Notes: generated by a model not told the origin, from the letters alone. Shown: positions 28,404-37,397, numbered from the stretch's first letter. The stretch is DNA of 64,000 bases from Geodermatophilus arenarius (GCF_042654585.1 NZ_JBHSGR010000004.1:1-64000); one strand, 5' to 3'. Translations and numbers: made by a program.

Positions 28404-29309
28404 TCAGCTCCGCAGGTCGAGCGCGAGGTCGAGGATCGGCGAGGAGTGGGTGAGCGCGCCGACCGACAGGAAGTCCACGCCGGTCGCGGCGACCTCGCGG
28501 GCGACGGCGAGGGTCAGCCCACCGGTGGCCTCGAGCTCCGCGCGCCCGCCGACCAGCGCCACCACCTCGCGCAGCTGCGCGGGCGGCATGTTGTCCAGCA
28601 GCAGGAAGTCCGCGCCGGCCTCGACCGCCTCGACCGCCTGCGCGGGGGTGTCCGCCTCGACCTGCACCGGCACCCGCGGCGCCCGCTCGCGCACGGCGGC
28701 GACGGCGGCCGCGACCGAGCCCGCGGCGGCGACGTGGTTGTCCTTCACCATCGCGACGTCGTAGAGGCCCATGCGCTTGTTCGACCCGCCGCCGCAGCGC
28801 ACCGCGTACTTCTCCAGCGGGCGCAGCCCCGGGGTGGTCTTGCGGGTGTCGAGGACGACGGCGCCGGTGCCCTCGACGGCGTCCACCCAGGCGCGGGTGG
28901 CGGTGGCGATGCCGCTGGCCCGGCTGGCGATGTTCAGCGCGCTGCGCTCGGCGGCCAGCAGCGCCCGCACGGGGCCGCGGACGGTCAGCAGCACGTCCCC
29001 GCGGGTCACCCGGTCGCCGTCGGCCGCGCCGGCGGTGAGCGTGGCGCCGGGCGCGAGGCGGGTGAACACGCGGGCGGCGACGGGCAGGCCGGCGACGACG
29101 CCGTCGGCGCGGGCGACGAGGTCGGCGGTGCCGTACTGCGCCGGGGGCACGGTGGCGGCGCTGGTGACGTCGAGTGCGACGGCCAGGTCCGGCGCGCCGG
29201 GCAGGACGGCCCCGCCGGCGAGGTCCTCGGCCAGCGTGCGCTCGACCAGGTCGCCGACCCAGGCCTCGGCCAGCCCGGTGCCCGCCAGCGACCGCGGGTC
29301 GGCGGTCAC
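28404..29309 (-). CDS. nadC: nicotinate-nucleotide diphosphorylase (carboxylating)
   Basis: A 301-residue quinolinate phosphoribosyltransferase that makes nicotinate mononucleotide for NAD synthesis. Signatures include ERSALNIASRASGIATATRAWVDAV, the catalytic DTRKTTPGLRPLEKYAVRCGGGSNKRMGL region, VQVEADTPAQAVEAVEAGADFLLLDNM and LEATGGLTLAVAREVAATGVDFLSVGALTHS. GTG 29309 overlaps the nadB stop by 4 nt. No nadA is seen in the window although quinolinate formation requires it. Confidence 0.96.
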   Translation of the reverse strand: MTADPRSLAGTGLAEAWVGDLVERTLAEDLAGGAVLPGAPDLAVALDVTSAATVPPAQYGTADLVARADGVVAGLPVAARVFTRLAPGATLTAGAADGDRVTRGDVLLTVRGPVRALLAAERSALNIASRASGIATATRAWVDAVEGTGAVVLDTRKTTPGLRPLEKYAVRCGGGSNKRMGLYDVAMVKDNHVAAAGSVAAAVAAVRERAPRVPVQVEADTPAQAVEAVEAGADFLLLDNMPPAQLREVVALVGGRAELEATGGLTLAVAREVAATGVDFLSVGALTHSSPILDLALDLRS

Positions 29310-30985
29310 CACGGCGACACCACGGGGGTCCCCACGGGCCGGCGGGTCAGGCGCAGCCGGCCGTCGTCGTCGAGGCGGACGTCGAGGTGCACCCGCCAGT
29401 CCTCCTCGGTGGCGGGGTGGTCCTCGCGCCAGTGGCAGCCGCGGGTCTCCTCCCGGGCGCCGGCGGCGGCGGTGAGGGCGCTCGCGACGGTGAGCAGGTC
29501 GGTGGCCTCCCAGCTCGCCACGCCGGGCGCGGCGCCTGGGGCGGCCGCCAGCCCGGCCGCCAGCCCGGCGAGCACGCCGGTGGCCCCGGCCAGCCCGGCG
29601 CCCGAGCGCAGCGCCGCGACCCGGGCGGACATCGTCTCGGTGACCGTGCGCCGCCCGGCGGGGTCCAGCAGGCCCGAGGTGCCGGCGGCGGCCGCGCGGG
29701 CCGGCGCGGCCGGGGGCAGCGAGCGGGCCAGCTCCGCGCCGATGCGGGCGGCGAACACCAGCCCCTCGAGGAGCGAGTTCGACGCCAGCCGGTTGGCGCC
29801 GTGCACACCGGTGCAGGCCGCCTCGCCGCAGGCGTAGAGCCCGGGGACGGTGGTCCGGCCGGCCAGGTCGGTGACCAGGCCGCCGGAGGCGTAGTGCGCG
29901 GCGGGCGTGACCGGCACCAGGTCGGTGACCGGGTCGACGCCGATGGCGCGGCAGCTGGCCACGATGGTCGGGAACCGCTCGGCGAGGCCGGGGACGTGCC
30001 GGGCGTCGAGCCACACGTGGTCGACGCCGTCGCGCAGCTGCACGCGGGTGATGGCCTTGGCGACGACGTCGCGCGGCGCGAGCTCGGCCTGCGGGTGGAC
30101 ACCGGCCATGAACCGCTCCCCCGCCCCGTCGCGCAGCACCGCGCCCTCGCCGCGCAGCGCCTCGCTGACCAGCGGCTGCTGCCCGCGGGCGCCCGGGCCG
30201 CGGTACAGCGACGTCGGGTGGAACTGCACGAACTCCAGGTCGGTGGCCACCGCGCCGGCGCGCAGGCCCAGGGCCACGCCGTCGCCGGTGGACACCGCGG
30301 GGTTCGTCGTCGCGGCGTAGACCTGGCCCATCCCGCCGGTGGCGAGGACGACGGCCCGCGCGCGGACCGCGCCCACGCCGTCCTCGGTGCCCTCGCCGAG
30401 GACGTGCAGGGTGACGCCCGCGGCCCGGCCGCCGGCGTCGGTGAGCAGGTCGAGCACCATCGCGTGCTCGACGAGGGTGATGCCGGGGTCGGCGTGCACG
30501 GCCTCGCACAGGGCGCGCATGACCTCGGCGCCGGTGGCGTCGCCGCCGGCGTGCACGATCCGGTCGGCGGTGTGCCCGCCCTCGCGGGTGAGCAGCAGGC
30601 GGCCCGACGGGTCGCGGTCGAAGCCGGCGCCCCAGCCGATGAGCTGGTGCAGCCGCGCCGGGCCCTCGGTCACCAGGGTGCGCACGGCGTCGGGCTCGCA
30701 CAGCCCGACGCCGGCGACCTCGGTGTCGCGGGCGTGCGCCTCGGGGCTGTCGGCCGGGTCGAGCACCGCGGCGATGCCGCCCTGCGCCCAGCGGGTCGAC
30801 CCGTCGTCGACGCGGACCTTGGTGACGACGGCGACCGACAGCCCGGCGGCCCGGGCGTGCAGCGCGACGCACAGGCCCGCGACGCCGGAGCCGACGACGC
30901 AGACGTCGGCCGACAGCTCCCAGCCGGGCGCGGGGGCGGCCAGCCGGGTCGGCAGGCCGCTGACGGTCGGGGCCGCCAGGGTCAC
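29306..30985 (-). CDS. nadB: L-aspartate oxidase
   Basis: A 559-residue flavoenzyme that oxidises aspartate to iminoaspartate, the first step of de novo NAD synthesis. An N-terminal FAD dinucleotide fold (DVCVVGSGVAGLCVALHARAAG) is followed by family signatures STRWAQGGIAAVL, REGGHTADRIVHAGGDATG, EFVQFHPTSLY and the substrate-loop region HYASGGLVTDLAGRTTVPGLYACGEAACTGVHGANRLASNSLLEGLVF. The C-terminal helical domain is somewhat Ala-rich. GTG 30985 overlaps the panD stop by 4 nt. Confidence 0.95.
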   Translation of the reverse strand: MTLAAPTVSGLPTRLAAPAPGWELSADVCVVGSGVAGLCVALHARAAGLSVAVVTKVRVDDGSTRWAQGGIAAVLDPADSPEAHARDTEVAGVGLCEPDAVRTLVTEGPARLHQLIGWGAGFDRDPSGRLLLTREGGHTADRIVHAGGDATGAEVMRALCEAVHADPGITLVEHAMVLDLLTDAGGRAAGVTLHVLGEGTEDGVGAVRARAVVLATGGMGQVYAATTNPAVSTGDGVALGLRAGAVATDLEFVQFHPTSLYRGPGARGQQPLVSEALRGEGAVLRDGAGERFMAGVHPQAELAPRDVVAKAITRVQLRDGVDHVWLDARHVPGLAERFPTIVASCRAIGVDPVTDLVPVTPAAHYASGGLVTDLAGRTTVPGLYACGEAACTGVHGANRLASNSLLEGLVFAARIGAELARSLPPAAPARAAAAGTSGLLDPAGRRTVTETMSARVAALRSGAGLAGATGVLAGLAAGLAAAPGAAPGVASWEATDLLTVASALTAAAGAREETRGCHWREDHPATEEDWRVHLDVRLDDDGRLRLTRRPVGTPVVSPW

Positions 30986-31407
30986 CGGACGGGGACGCCG
31001 AGGTCGCTGCGCCGCTGGTCGGCCGCGCCCGGCACCGGGGCCGAGGGGTCCCCGCCCAGCTCGACGACGCGGTTGTCGCCGTCGACGTGCACGACCTTCG
31101 GGATGTAGCTCTTGGCCTCGGTCTCGTCCATGAGGCCGTAGCTGATCAGGATCACCAGGTCGCCGGGGTGCACCAGGTGCGCGGCGGCGCCGTTGATGCC
31201 GATGACGCCGCTGCCCCGCTCGCCGGGGATGACGTAGGTCTCCAGCCGGGCGCCGTTGGTGACGTCCACGATCGCCACCTGCTCGCCGGGGATGAGGTCG
31301 GCGGCGTCGAGCAGGTCCTCGTCGATCGTCACCGAGCCGACGTAGTGCAGGTCGGCCTGCGTCACCGTCGCCCGGTGGATCTTGGACTTGAGCATGGTGC
31401 GCATCAT
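30982..31407 (-). CDS. panD: aspartate 1-decarboxylase (pyruvoyl enzyme)
   Basis: A 141-residue proenzyme that makes beta-alanine for pantothenate. MLKSKIHRATVTQADLHYVGSVTID contains the self-cleavage site Gly24-Ser25, at which the pyruvoyl group forms. The conserved Tyr and Arg-containing segments (NGARLETYVIPGERGSGVIGINGAAAHLV, YGLMDE) follow. The start is an ATGATG pair that overlaps the panC stop. The C-terminal tail is slightly extended and charged, as in other actinobacteria, where this tail affects degradation and pyrazinamide action. Confidence 0.96.
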   Translation of the reverse strand: MMRTMLKSKIHRATVTQADLHYVGSVTIDEDLLDAADLIPGEQVAIVDVTNGARLETYVIPGERGSGVIGINGAAAHLVHPGDLVILISYGLMDETEAKSYIPKVVHVDGDNRVVELGGDPSAPVPGAADQRRSDLGVPVR

Positions 31408-32285
31408 CGGGGCTCTCCCAGGGTGACGGGGACGTTGTCGAGGAGTCGGGTGCTGCCGGCGCGGGCGGCCAGCAGGAGGCGGGCGGGGCCGGCCGCGGGG
31501 GCCGGGCCCAGGTCGGGGTCGGTGAGCTCGAGGTAGTCGGGCACCAGCTCGGGCGCGCCGGCCAGCACCGCGCGGGCGGCGGCGAGGACGGCCTCGGCGC
31601 CGCGCGGGCCGGCGTCCGCCCCGGCACGCAGCGCCCGGTTCAACGTCGCGGCCCGGGCGCGCTCCTCCGGCGCCAGGTAGCGGTTGCGGCTGGACAGCGC
31701 CGTGCCGTCGGCCTCGCGGACGGTCGGGACGCCGACCACCTCCAACGGCAGCGCCAGCTCGCGGACCATCGCCCGGACCAGCGTCAGCTGCTGGTAGTCC
31801 TTCTCGCCGAAGAGGGCGAGGTCGGGCCGGGTGAGGCCGAACAGCTTGGCGACGACGGTCAGCACGCCGGCGAAGTGGCCGGGCCGGACCGCGCCCTCGA
31901 GGACCGACCCGAGCGGGCCGGGGTCGACGGTGACGCCGAGCGAGCCGGGCGGGTAGACCTCGTCGACCGGCGGGTGGAAGACGACGTCGGCGCCCTCGTC
32001 GGTGAGCGCCGCGAGGTCGGCGTCCCAGGTGCGCGGGTAGCGGTCGAGGTCCTCGCCGGGGCCGAACTGGGTCGGGTTGACGAACACCGACACGACGACG
32101 CTGCCGGCCCGCTCGCGGGCGGCGCGGACGAGCGTGCGGTGCCCCTCGTGCAGGGCGCCCATGGTCGGGACCAGCGCCACCGGGCCGGGCAGGGAGGCGC
32201 GCAGGCGGGCGAGGTCGGCGGCCGTCTCGGCGATGGACGGGGCGGTGGGGCGGGTGGACGACACAGCCGTGGTGCTCGTGGTCAT
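31404..32285 (-). CDS. panC: pantothenate synthetase
   Basis: A 293-residue ATP-dependent ligase joining pantoate to beta-alanine. Signatures: VALVPTMGALHEGHRTLV (HIGH-like, ATP site), SVFVNPTQFGPGEDLDRYPR, GLTRPDLALFGEKDYQQLTLVRAMV and the KMSKS-like LSSRNRYLAPEER. The first about 20 residues are Thr/Ser-rich and not conserved. It overlaps the upstream DUF2520 gene by 4 nt (ATGA) and panD by 4 nt, so this operon begins at the DUF2520 gene or upstream. Confidence 0.96.
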   Translation of the reverse strand: MTTSTTAVSSTRPTAPSIAETAADLARLRASLPGPVALVPTMGALHEGHRTLVRAARERAGSVVVSVFVNPTQFGPGEDLDRYPRTWDADLAALTDEGADVVFHPPVDEVYPPGSLGVTVDPGPLGSVLEGAVRPGHFAGVLTVVAKLFGLTRPDLALFGEKDYQQLTLVRAMVRELALPLEVVGVPTVREADGTALSSRNRYLAPEERARAATLNRALRAGADAGPRGAEAVLAAARAVLAGAPELVPDYLELTDPDLGPAPAAGPARLLLAARAGSTRLLDNVPVTLGEPR

Positions 32286-33226
32286 CGCGACCCGGCCGGG
32301 TCGGCGGCCTCGTGGAGCAGGTCCAGCAGCGGCGCGCCCTCGTGCCGCTTGAGCCGGCCGGCGGACAGCGCCCGCTCGGTGGTCCGCTGCGCCATGGCGA
32401 CGTAGGCGGCCACCGACTCGGGGGCCCGGTCGGTGAGCGTCGCGAGGTGGTCGGCCACCGTGCCGACGTCGCCGCGGCTGACCGGGCCGGTGAGCCCGCG
32501 GTCGCCGCGGCGCAGGCCGTTGTCCAGCGCGGCGGTGAGCAGCGGGGTGAGCACCCGGGCCGGGGCGTCGACGCCGGCCCGGCGCAGCAGGTCGGCGGCC
32601 TCGGCGACGAGGGTGACCAGGTGGTTGGCGCCGGTGACCAGCGCCGCGTGGTAGAGCCGCCGGTCGTCCTCGGCGACGAAGAACGGCTCGCCGCCCATCT
32701 CCAGCACCAGGGTCTCGGCGACCGGCCGGTGCTCGGGGCGGCTGGTGACGCCGAACGGGGCGCCGGCGAGCCGGTCGGCGTCCTCGGGGGCGCCGGTGAA
32801 GGTCATGGCCGGGTGCAGGGCGAGCGGGAGGACGCCGGCCCGCTCCGCGGGGGCGAGAGCGGCCAGGCCGTGCGCGCCGGAGGTGTGGAAGGCCAGCTGG
32901 CCGGCCCGCCAGGTCCCGGTCTCGGCGAGGCCCGCGACCAGGCCGGGCAGCGTGTCGTCGGGGACGGCGAGGACCACGAGGTCGGCGGCGGCGACCACCT
33001 CGTCGGCGGGCAGCAGCGGGGTGCCGGGCAGCAGCCGGGCCGCGCGCTCGGCGGAGGCGGTGGAGACGCCGGAGGCGGCGACCACGTCGTGGCCGGCGGC
33101 GGCGAGCGCGGCCCCGAGGACGGCGCCGACGCGGCCGGCGCCGATGACGCCGACGCGGAGGCGGGCGGGGGCGCTGTCGGCGGGCTCGAGCCCGGCAGCG
33201 CGGGGGGTCCTGCGGGCAGCAGGCAT
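32282..33226 (-). CDS. Rossmann-fold DUF2520 protein
   Basis: A 314-residue protein with an N-terminal NAD(P)-binding domain (LRVGVIGAGRVGAVLGAALAAAGH, about residues 20-45; DLVVLAVPDDTLPGL) and a C-terminal helical DUF2520 domain (FHTSGAHGLAALAPAERAGVLPLALHPAMTF, LYHAALVTGANHLVTLVAEA). The fold resembles ketopantoate or pyrroline-5-carboxylate reductases. Its fixed place before panC (Rv3603c in M. tuberculosis) suggests a pantothenate-related dehydrogenase, perhaps a ketopantoate reductase, but this is not shown. ATG 33226 follows GAGAGGTGA. Confidence 0.85.
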   Translation of the reverse strand: MPAARRTPRAAGLEPADSAPARLRVGVIGAGRVGAVLGAALAAAGHDVVAASGVSTASAERAARLLPGTPLLPADEVVAAADLVVLAVPDDTLPGLVAGLAETGTWRAGQLAFHTSGAHGLAALAPAERAGVLPLALHPAMTFTGAPEDADRLAGAPFGVTSRPEHRPVAETLVLEMGGEPFFVAEDDRRLYHAALVTGANHLVTLVAEAADLLRRAGVDAPARVLTPLLTAALDNGLRRGDRGLTGPVSRGDVGTVADHLATLTDRAPESVAAYVAMAQRTTERALSAGRLKRHEGAPLLDLLHEAADPAGSR

Positions 33227-33535
33227 CGGGTCACCTCTCGTTCCAGTCCCTGGCGGGTACCGGACTCGGTGGACGGACCGTCGTCGTTGGCGGCCCGGGT
33301 GGTGCGGGTGCGGTGCGGGTCGTGCCGGCGGGCCGTCCGCTGCGACCGGGTGTGTCACGCGGGCGACGCGCCGAAGGCGAGTGTGAGTCGGCCCCGGGGC
33401 CCCTGCAACGGAACGGCGGTGTGGGGTGGCTCACGCTCTCCTCGCCGGGGTGGGCGGGGAGCCCGTCCGGGGGCGGTCCTACGGTTGCGGCGGCACCGGC
33501 GCCGACGCGGTCGCCGGCGGACACGAGGGAGTGAC
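33227..33535. other. 309-nt divergent intergenic region
   Basis: Lies between the DUF2520 and SDR genes, which are divergent. TACGGT at 33480-33485 is a plausible -10 for the SDR gene (leader of about 45 nt, GAGGGA ribosome-binding site near 33525). Short open frames here on both strands are compositionally low-complexity, and I see no gene or RNA in it. Confidence 0.6.
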
Positions 33536-34282
33536 GTGGGCACGTTCGAGGGACGCACCGCACTGGTCACCGGCGGCAGCCGCGGCATCGGGCTGGCCAT
33601 CGCCCGCAGCCTGGTCGACCGGGGGGCGCGCGTGGTGCTCACCGCCCGCAAGGCCGAGGCGCTGGAGGAGGCCGTCGCGTCGCTCGGCGGACCCGACGTC
33701 GCCGTCGGCGTGGCCGGCAACGCCGGGGACGCCGCACACCGCGCCGAGGCCGTGCGCACCGCGGTCGAGCGGTTCGGCAGCCTCGACCACCTGGTCGGCA
33801 ACGTCGGGATCAACCCGGTCTACGGCCCGATGGTGGACCTCGACCTCGACGCGTTCCGCAAGATCCTCGACACCAACGTCGTCGGCACGCTCGGCCTGGT
33901 GCAGGAGGCCTGGCGGGCGTGGATGTCCGAGCACGGCGGCTCGGTCCTCGTCGTCGCCTCGGTGGCCGGGCTCAAGGCCTCGCCGATGATCGGCGGCTAC
34001 GGCGTCAGCAAGGCGGGGCTGGTCAACCTGGTCACCCAGCTGGCCGTGGAGCTCGGCCCGAAGGTGACGGTCAACGCGGTCGCCCCGGCGGTGGTGAAGA
34101 CCCGGTTCGCCGGCGCCCTCTACGAGGGGCGCGAGGAGGAGGCCGCCCGCGCCTACCCGGCCGGCCGGCTGGGCGAGCCCGAGGACGTCGGGGAGGCCGC
34201 GGCCTACCTGCTCGGCGCCGGCTGGGTCACCGGGCAGACGCTCGTGCTCGACGGCGGCGCGCTCTCCCGCGGCCCGGCGTAG
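33536..34282 (+). CDS. SDR-family oxidoreductase (FabG-like)
   Basis: A 248-residue classical short-chain dehydrogenase/reductase. The cofactor motif is TGGSRGIG (about residues 12-19), followed by NVGINP in place of NNAG, a catalytic Ser in VVASVAGLKAS and the YxxxK pair in YGVSKAG. The C-terminus has the familiar VTGQTLVLDGGA. Substrate cannot be inferred; many such enzymes are annotated as 3-oxoacyl-ACP reductase. It separates the DUF2520-pan block from the DUF6779 gene, which are adjacent in mycobacteria, so it is probably an insertion into the conserved order. Confidence 0.9.
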   Translation: MGTFEGRTALVTGGSRGIGLAIARSLVDRGARVVLTARKAEALEEAVASLGGPDVAVGVAGNAGDAAHRAEAVRTAVERFGSLDHLVGNVGINPVYGPMVDLDLDAFRKILDTNVVGTLGLVQEAWRAWMSEHGGSVLVVASVAGLKASPMIGGYGVSKAGLVNLVTQLAVELGPKVTVNAVAPAVVKTRFAGALYEGREEEAARAYPAGRLGEPEDVGEAAAYLLGAGWVTGQTLVLDGGALSRGPA

Positions 34283-34328
34283 CCGACGGCCCCTCGGCCC
34301 CTCGCGGGCAGGAGGACCCCGTCCTCCT

Positions 34329-34408
34329 CACCGCTCGCGAGCTCGCGGCGAGCCTCTGGACGGGGCCTGGCGCGAGCCTGCGAGCGGTGGGGGGCGAGGG
34401 GTCCTTCG
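34329..34408. repeat. intergenic repeat, copy B (inverted arms)
   Basis: Lies between the convergent SDR and DUF6779 genes. Arms at 34329-34347 and 34371-34389 are inverted repeats of 19 nt with 17 matches and would form a large hairpin around a 23-nt loop. The second arm plus following bases repeats copy A (CGCGAGCCTGCGAGCGGTGG). It may act as a bidirectional terminator. Confidence 0.7.
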
Positions 34409-35401
34409 TCAGGCGTCGCGGTATCGGCGGCGCCGGCCGCCGGGGGTGACCCCGCTCTCGGCGAGGATCTGCGCCAGCCGCGCCGCGCCGGCCTCGTCGT
34501 CGGCCGGCGGGACCGCGTGGCCGCCGTGCCCCGCGGCGGCGGCGTGCACGGCGGGGCGCTCGAGGGTCAGCTGCTCCTGCGGCGCCGGGGGCAGCAGGTC
34601 GGCGGGCAGGTCGGTGCGGCGCCGGCGCGGCACCGGCGGGGGCGTTCCCACGCGCGCGACCGGCTCGGGCTCGGGCTCCGGCGCGGGGAGCGGGGCGGCG
34701 ACCGTGGCCGGCACCGCGGCACCGGGGCTGTCGGACGGCCCGGGCCAGCCGCCCAGCTCACGGGGGACGGCGGCGTGCCAGGCGGCGGTCGCCGGCTCCA
34801 GGGGCTCGCGGCCGGTCCGCACCGACTGGGTGCGCATGACCACCCGCTCGATGTGCATCTCGCCGGCGTGGTGCAACTCGCCCGTGGGGGACAGCTCGCC
34901 CGCGGACCGCTCGGTCAGCTCGGCGCGCAGCCGGCCGACGTCGGCGCGCAGGCCGGCCAGCTCGGCCAGGTCGGTCCGCAGGGCGCCGATCGCAGCGACC
35001 TCGGCGTGCAGCGCGCCGAGGCCGGCGAGGTCCCCGCGCAGCCCGGCCACCTCGGACCGCAGCCCGTCGAGCTCTCGGCGCATCGACGCCTCGGACTCGC
35101 CGCGGACCCGCGCCTCCAGCTGCCGCTCCGACTCGCGGTGCGCGGCCGCCTCGCGGTCGCGCTCGGCCTCGTGGGCCCGGCGCAGCCGCGCCTCGAGGGC
35201 GGCGACGTCGGGACCACCCCCGGCCGGCTCCGGACGGCGTCCGGCCATGAAGGCGGCGCCCAGGCAGGCCCAGGCGACGGCGACCACGGCCACCCGCAGG
35301 ACCTGGGGGTCGTCGCTGAGGAAGACGACGGCGGTCGCGGCGGTGGCGAGCGCGCACCCGAGCACCTGCCCGGCGACGCGCAGCCGTCCCCCCGTCCGCA
35401 T
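34409..35401 (-). CDS. DUF6779-type membrane-anchored coiled-coil protein (Rv3604c-like)
   Basis: A 330-residue protein with two N-terminal hydrophobic segments (about residues 9-28 and 35-53). A long charged coiled coil follows (about 68-165), with heptad-like repeats such as LRSEVAGLRGDLAGLGALHAEVAAIGALRTDLAELAGL. The rest is Pro/Ala-rich disorder ending in a basic GGRRRRYRD. Position between DUF2520 and DUF3180 genes equals Rv3604c of M. tuberculosis. Function unknown. TACCCT (complement of 35408-35413) lies 6 nt before the ATG, so the transcript is probably leaderless. Confidence 0.8.
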   Translation of the reverse strand: MRTGGRLRVAGQVLGCALATAATAVVFLSDDPQVLRVAVVAVAWACLGAAFMAGRRPEPAGGGPDVAALEARLRRAHEAERDREAAAHRESERQLEARVRGESEASMRRELDGLRSEVAGLRGDLAGLGALHAEVAAIGALRTDLAELAGLRADVGRLRAELTERSAGELSPTGELHHAGEMHIERVVMRTQSVRTGREPLEPATAAWHAAVPRELGGWPGPSDSPGAAVPATVAAPLPAPEPEPEPVARVGTPPPVPRRRRTDLPADLLPPAPQEQLTLERPAVHAAAAGHGGHAVPPADDEAGAARLAQILAESGVTPGGRRRRYRDA

Positions 35402-35485
35402 GGCCTCAGGGTAACGCTGAGCGAGCCCCCGACTGCGGCACGGAATCGTCCCGTGTGGCGCAGCCGGAGGGCCCGCCCGCTGCCG

Positions 35486-36496
35486 CTAGCCCTGCGCGAG
35501 GGCGGCGTCGGAGCTGAAGACCAGGCCCATCGAGACCTCGCCCTGCTGGATGGCGGCCTTGGTGGCCGGGCCGCCGGCGTCGAACTCGCGGAACTCGGCG
35601 AACTGCAGGCCGTAGGTCTCCTCGAGGCCCGGCTGGCAGAACGGCCGGGTCGGGCACTCGGCCGGCCCGCCCAGGACCAGCGACCCGTCGCCGCAGGCGT
35701 CGGCGAGCTCCGACAGCGTGGTCACGCCGAGTCGGTCGGCGAACTCCTGGGTCACGGCGAAGGCGTTCTGGTTGGCGGCCTCCGACGGCGTGCCGAAGGT
35801 CAGCCCGACCCGGTCGGCCAGCGGCTGCAGCGCGTCGCGGGTGGCCTGGGCGTCGCCGCTGGCGATCGGCGTCGGGTCGGGGCCGTTGACCTGGGTGTTG
35901 AGCGCCTCGGTGACGGTGGCCAGGTACTCGGGGAAGACCTGCAGGTCGGTGCCCGAGATCAGCGCCGGCAGGTAGAGGTCGCGGTTGCCCACCTCGCGCA
36001 CGGTGGCGTCGAAGCCCGCGGCTCGCAGGACCCCGGCGTAGACGTTGGCCAGGACCGTCGACTCGGTGAAGTTGCCGGCGCCCACGATGACCGGCCCGCT
36101 GCCCTGCTCGAGGCCCTCGGTCACGCCGCTGTCCTCGACCCACTGCGCCGCGACGTCCTCGGCGCTGCGCCGCTCCAGGTCGACGGCGGCGTTCATGTCG
36201 ATGAGCTGGTCGGTGGTCAGCGCGGCCGAGACCGCGTCGAGGGCCGGCACCAGCGCCGGGTTGGCCGCGGCGGTGGCCGAGGTCACCGCCGGCACGATGT
36301 TGTCCGCGTTCTGCAGCTCCTGGTCGTCCTCGAGGACGACGAGCTGGTCGCCGGCCACCGGAACGCAGGCGTCGCCGCTGGCGGCCGAGCCGCTCGCGGT
36401 CGAGCCGCCGGTACCCGAGGAGCCCGACTCGCCGCAGGCGGCGGTCAGGAGCAGGCCGGTGAGCAGGAGAGGAGCGAGTGCGCGCTGCCTGCGCAT
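35486..36496 (-). CDS. OpuAC/ProX-type osmoprotectant-binding lipoprotein, apparently circularly permuted
   Basis: A 336-residue lipoprotein; the lipobox LTAAC puts the lipidated Cys at residue 21. In ordinary ProX/OpuCC proteins the chain begins IxxGxxxFTES and ends with a VLEDD...LQ...N..P segment followed by AALDAVSAxLTT. Here that ending comes first (about residues 51-122: LVVLEDDQELQNADNIVPAV, LDAVSAALTTDQLIDMN, EDVAAQWV). The usual beginning follows (VIVGAGNFTESTVLANVYAG, from about 136), and the protein stops at GLVFSSDAALAQG, exactly where the normal chain would enter VLEDD. It should bind a quaternary amine such as glycine betaine. The permease genes lie upstream in the same direction. 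Confidence 0.85.
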   Translation of the reverse strand: MRRQRALAPLLLTGLLLTAACGESGSSGTGGSTASGSAASGDACVPVAGDQLVVLEDDQELQNADNIVPAVTSATAAANPALVPALDAVSAALTTDQLIDMNAAVDLERRSAEDVAAQWVEDSGVTEGLEQGSGPVIVGAGNFTESTVLANVYAGVLRAAGFDATVREVGNRDLYLPALISGTDLQVFPEYLATVTEALNTQVNGPDPTPIASGDAQATRDALQPLADRVGLTFGTPSEAANQNAFAVTQEFADRLGVTTLSELADACGDGSLVLGGPAECPTRPFCQPGLEETYGLQFAEFREFDAGGPATKAAIQQGEVSMGLVFSSDAALAQG

Positions 36497-36656
36497 GGTG
36501 TTCCGCCTTCTGTGTCCCGTGCGGCGTGCGGCCGCGACGCGTGTCTGGCGGGGGTCGCCCGCGCGCCCATGCAACCCGCGGGTCCCGCACACCGACACCG
36601 CCCCCGCCGATGTGTTGCGCTCTCGTTACCCTCCCGCGATCGGCCGGAGACGCAGG

Positions 36657-37397
36657 TCACAGCGGCACCCCGCTGGCGGTGGGTTCCGGTACGGCGCCGT
36701 CCCGCGAGGCGGGGGTGCGGGCGTGCAGGAACGGCAGCCGGCGCGGGCCCGGGGTGACCGCCCAGGACAGCACCGCGAGGACGAGTTCGGTGAGCAGCGC
36801 CAGGCCCGCCACGAGGATCGCGCCGGCGATCATCACGCCGTAGTCCTGCTGGCCGAACCCGAGGTTGATCAGCCGGCCGAGCCCTCCCCCGCCGACGAGC
36901 GCGGCCAGGCCCGCCGTCGCCACCACCTGGACCGCCGCCGTGCGGATGCCGGTGGTCACCAGCGGCAGGGCCAGCGGCAGCTCGACCCGGCCGAGCACCT
37001 GCGCCCGGCTCATCCCCATCCCGCGGGCGGCCTCCTCCACCTCGGGGTCGACGCCGCGGAAGCCGACGAAGGTGTTGGTGAGGATCGGCGGGACGGCGAA
37101 CACCGCCAGCGCGATCGTCGTCGCGCGGTTGCCGAAGCCGATGGGGCTGACGGCGAAGAGGGTGAGCAGCGCGAGGGTGGGGACCGCCCGGCTGACGTTG
37201 GACAGGACGACGACCAGGCCCGCACCGCGGCGCGCCGTCCCCAGGGCGGCGCCGACCGGCAGCGCCACGACCATCGCCGCCAGCACCGCGACGGCGGAGA
37301 TGCCCAGGTGCTCCAGCGTCAGGTCGACGATGCCGTCGGGGCGGGTCCAGTTGAACGGGTCGTTGAGGTAGACCAGCGCGCGGGAGAAGTCGTTCAC
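36657..37397 (-). CDS. OpuCB/OpuCD-type ABC transporter permease
   Basis: A 246-residue permease with five or six membrane segments. The binding-protein-dependent transport signature is EEAARGMGMSRAQVLGRVELPLALPLVTTGIRTAAVQ, the EAA loop that docks on the ATPase. GRAVPTLALL-like VSRAVPTLALLTLF and LAALVGGGGLGRLINLGF are typical of glycine betaine/choline permeases. The C-terminus has a Pro-rich tail. It lies between the second permease and the binding protein, transcribed in the same direction. GTG 37397 gives the family length. Confidence 0.9.
   Translation of the reverse strand: MNDFSRALVYLNDPFNWTRPDGIVDLTLEHLGISAVAVLAAMVVALPVGAALGTARRGAGLVVVLSNVSRAVPTLALLTLFAVSPIGFGNRATTIALAVFAVPPILTNTFVGFRGVDPEVEEAARGMGMSRAQVLGRVELPLALPLVTTGIRTAAVQVVATAGLAALVGGGGLGRLINLGFGQQDYGVMIAGAILVAGLALLTELVLAVLSWAVTPGPRRLPFLHARTPASRDGAVPEPTASGVPL

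Noticed and set aside
31404..33535. A possible RNA regulator in front of the pan operon
   Set aside because: The 309-nt divergent region has no extended conserved stem pattern that I can recognise, and pan-motif RNAs are known mainly from Firmicutes.
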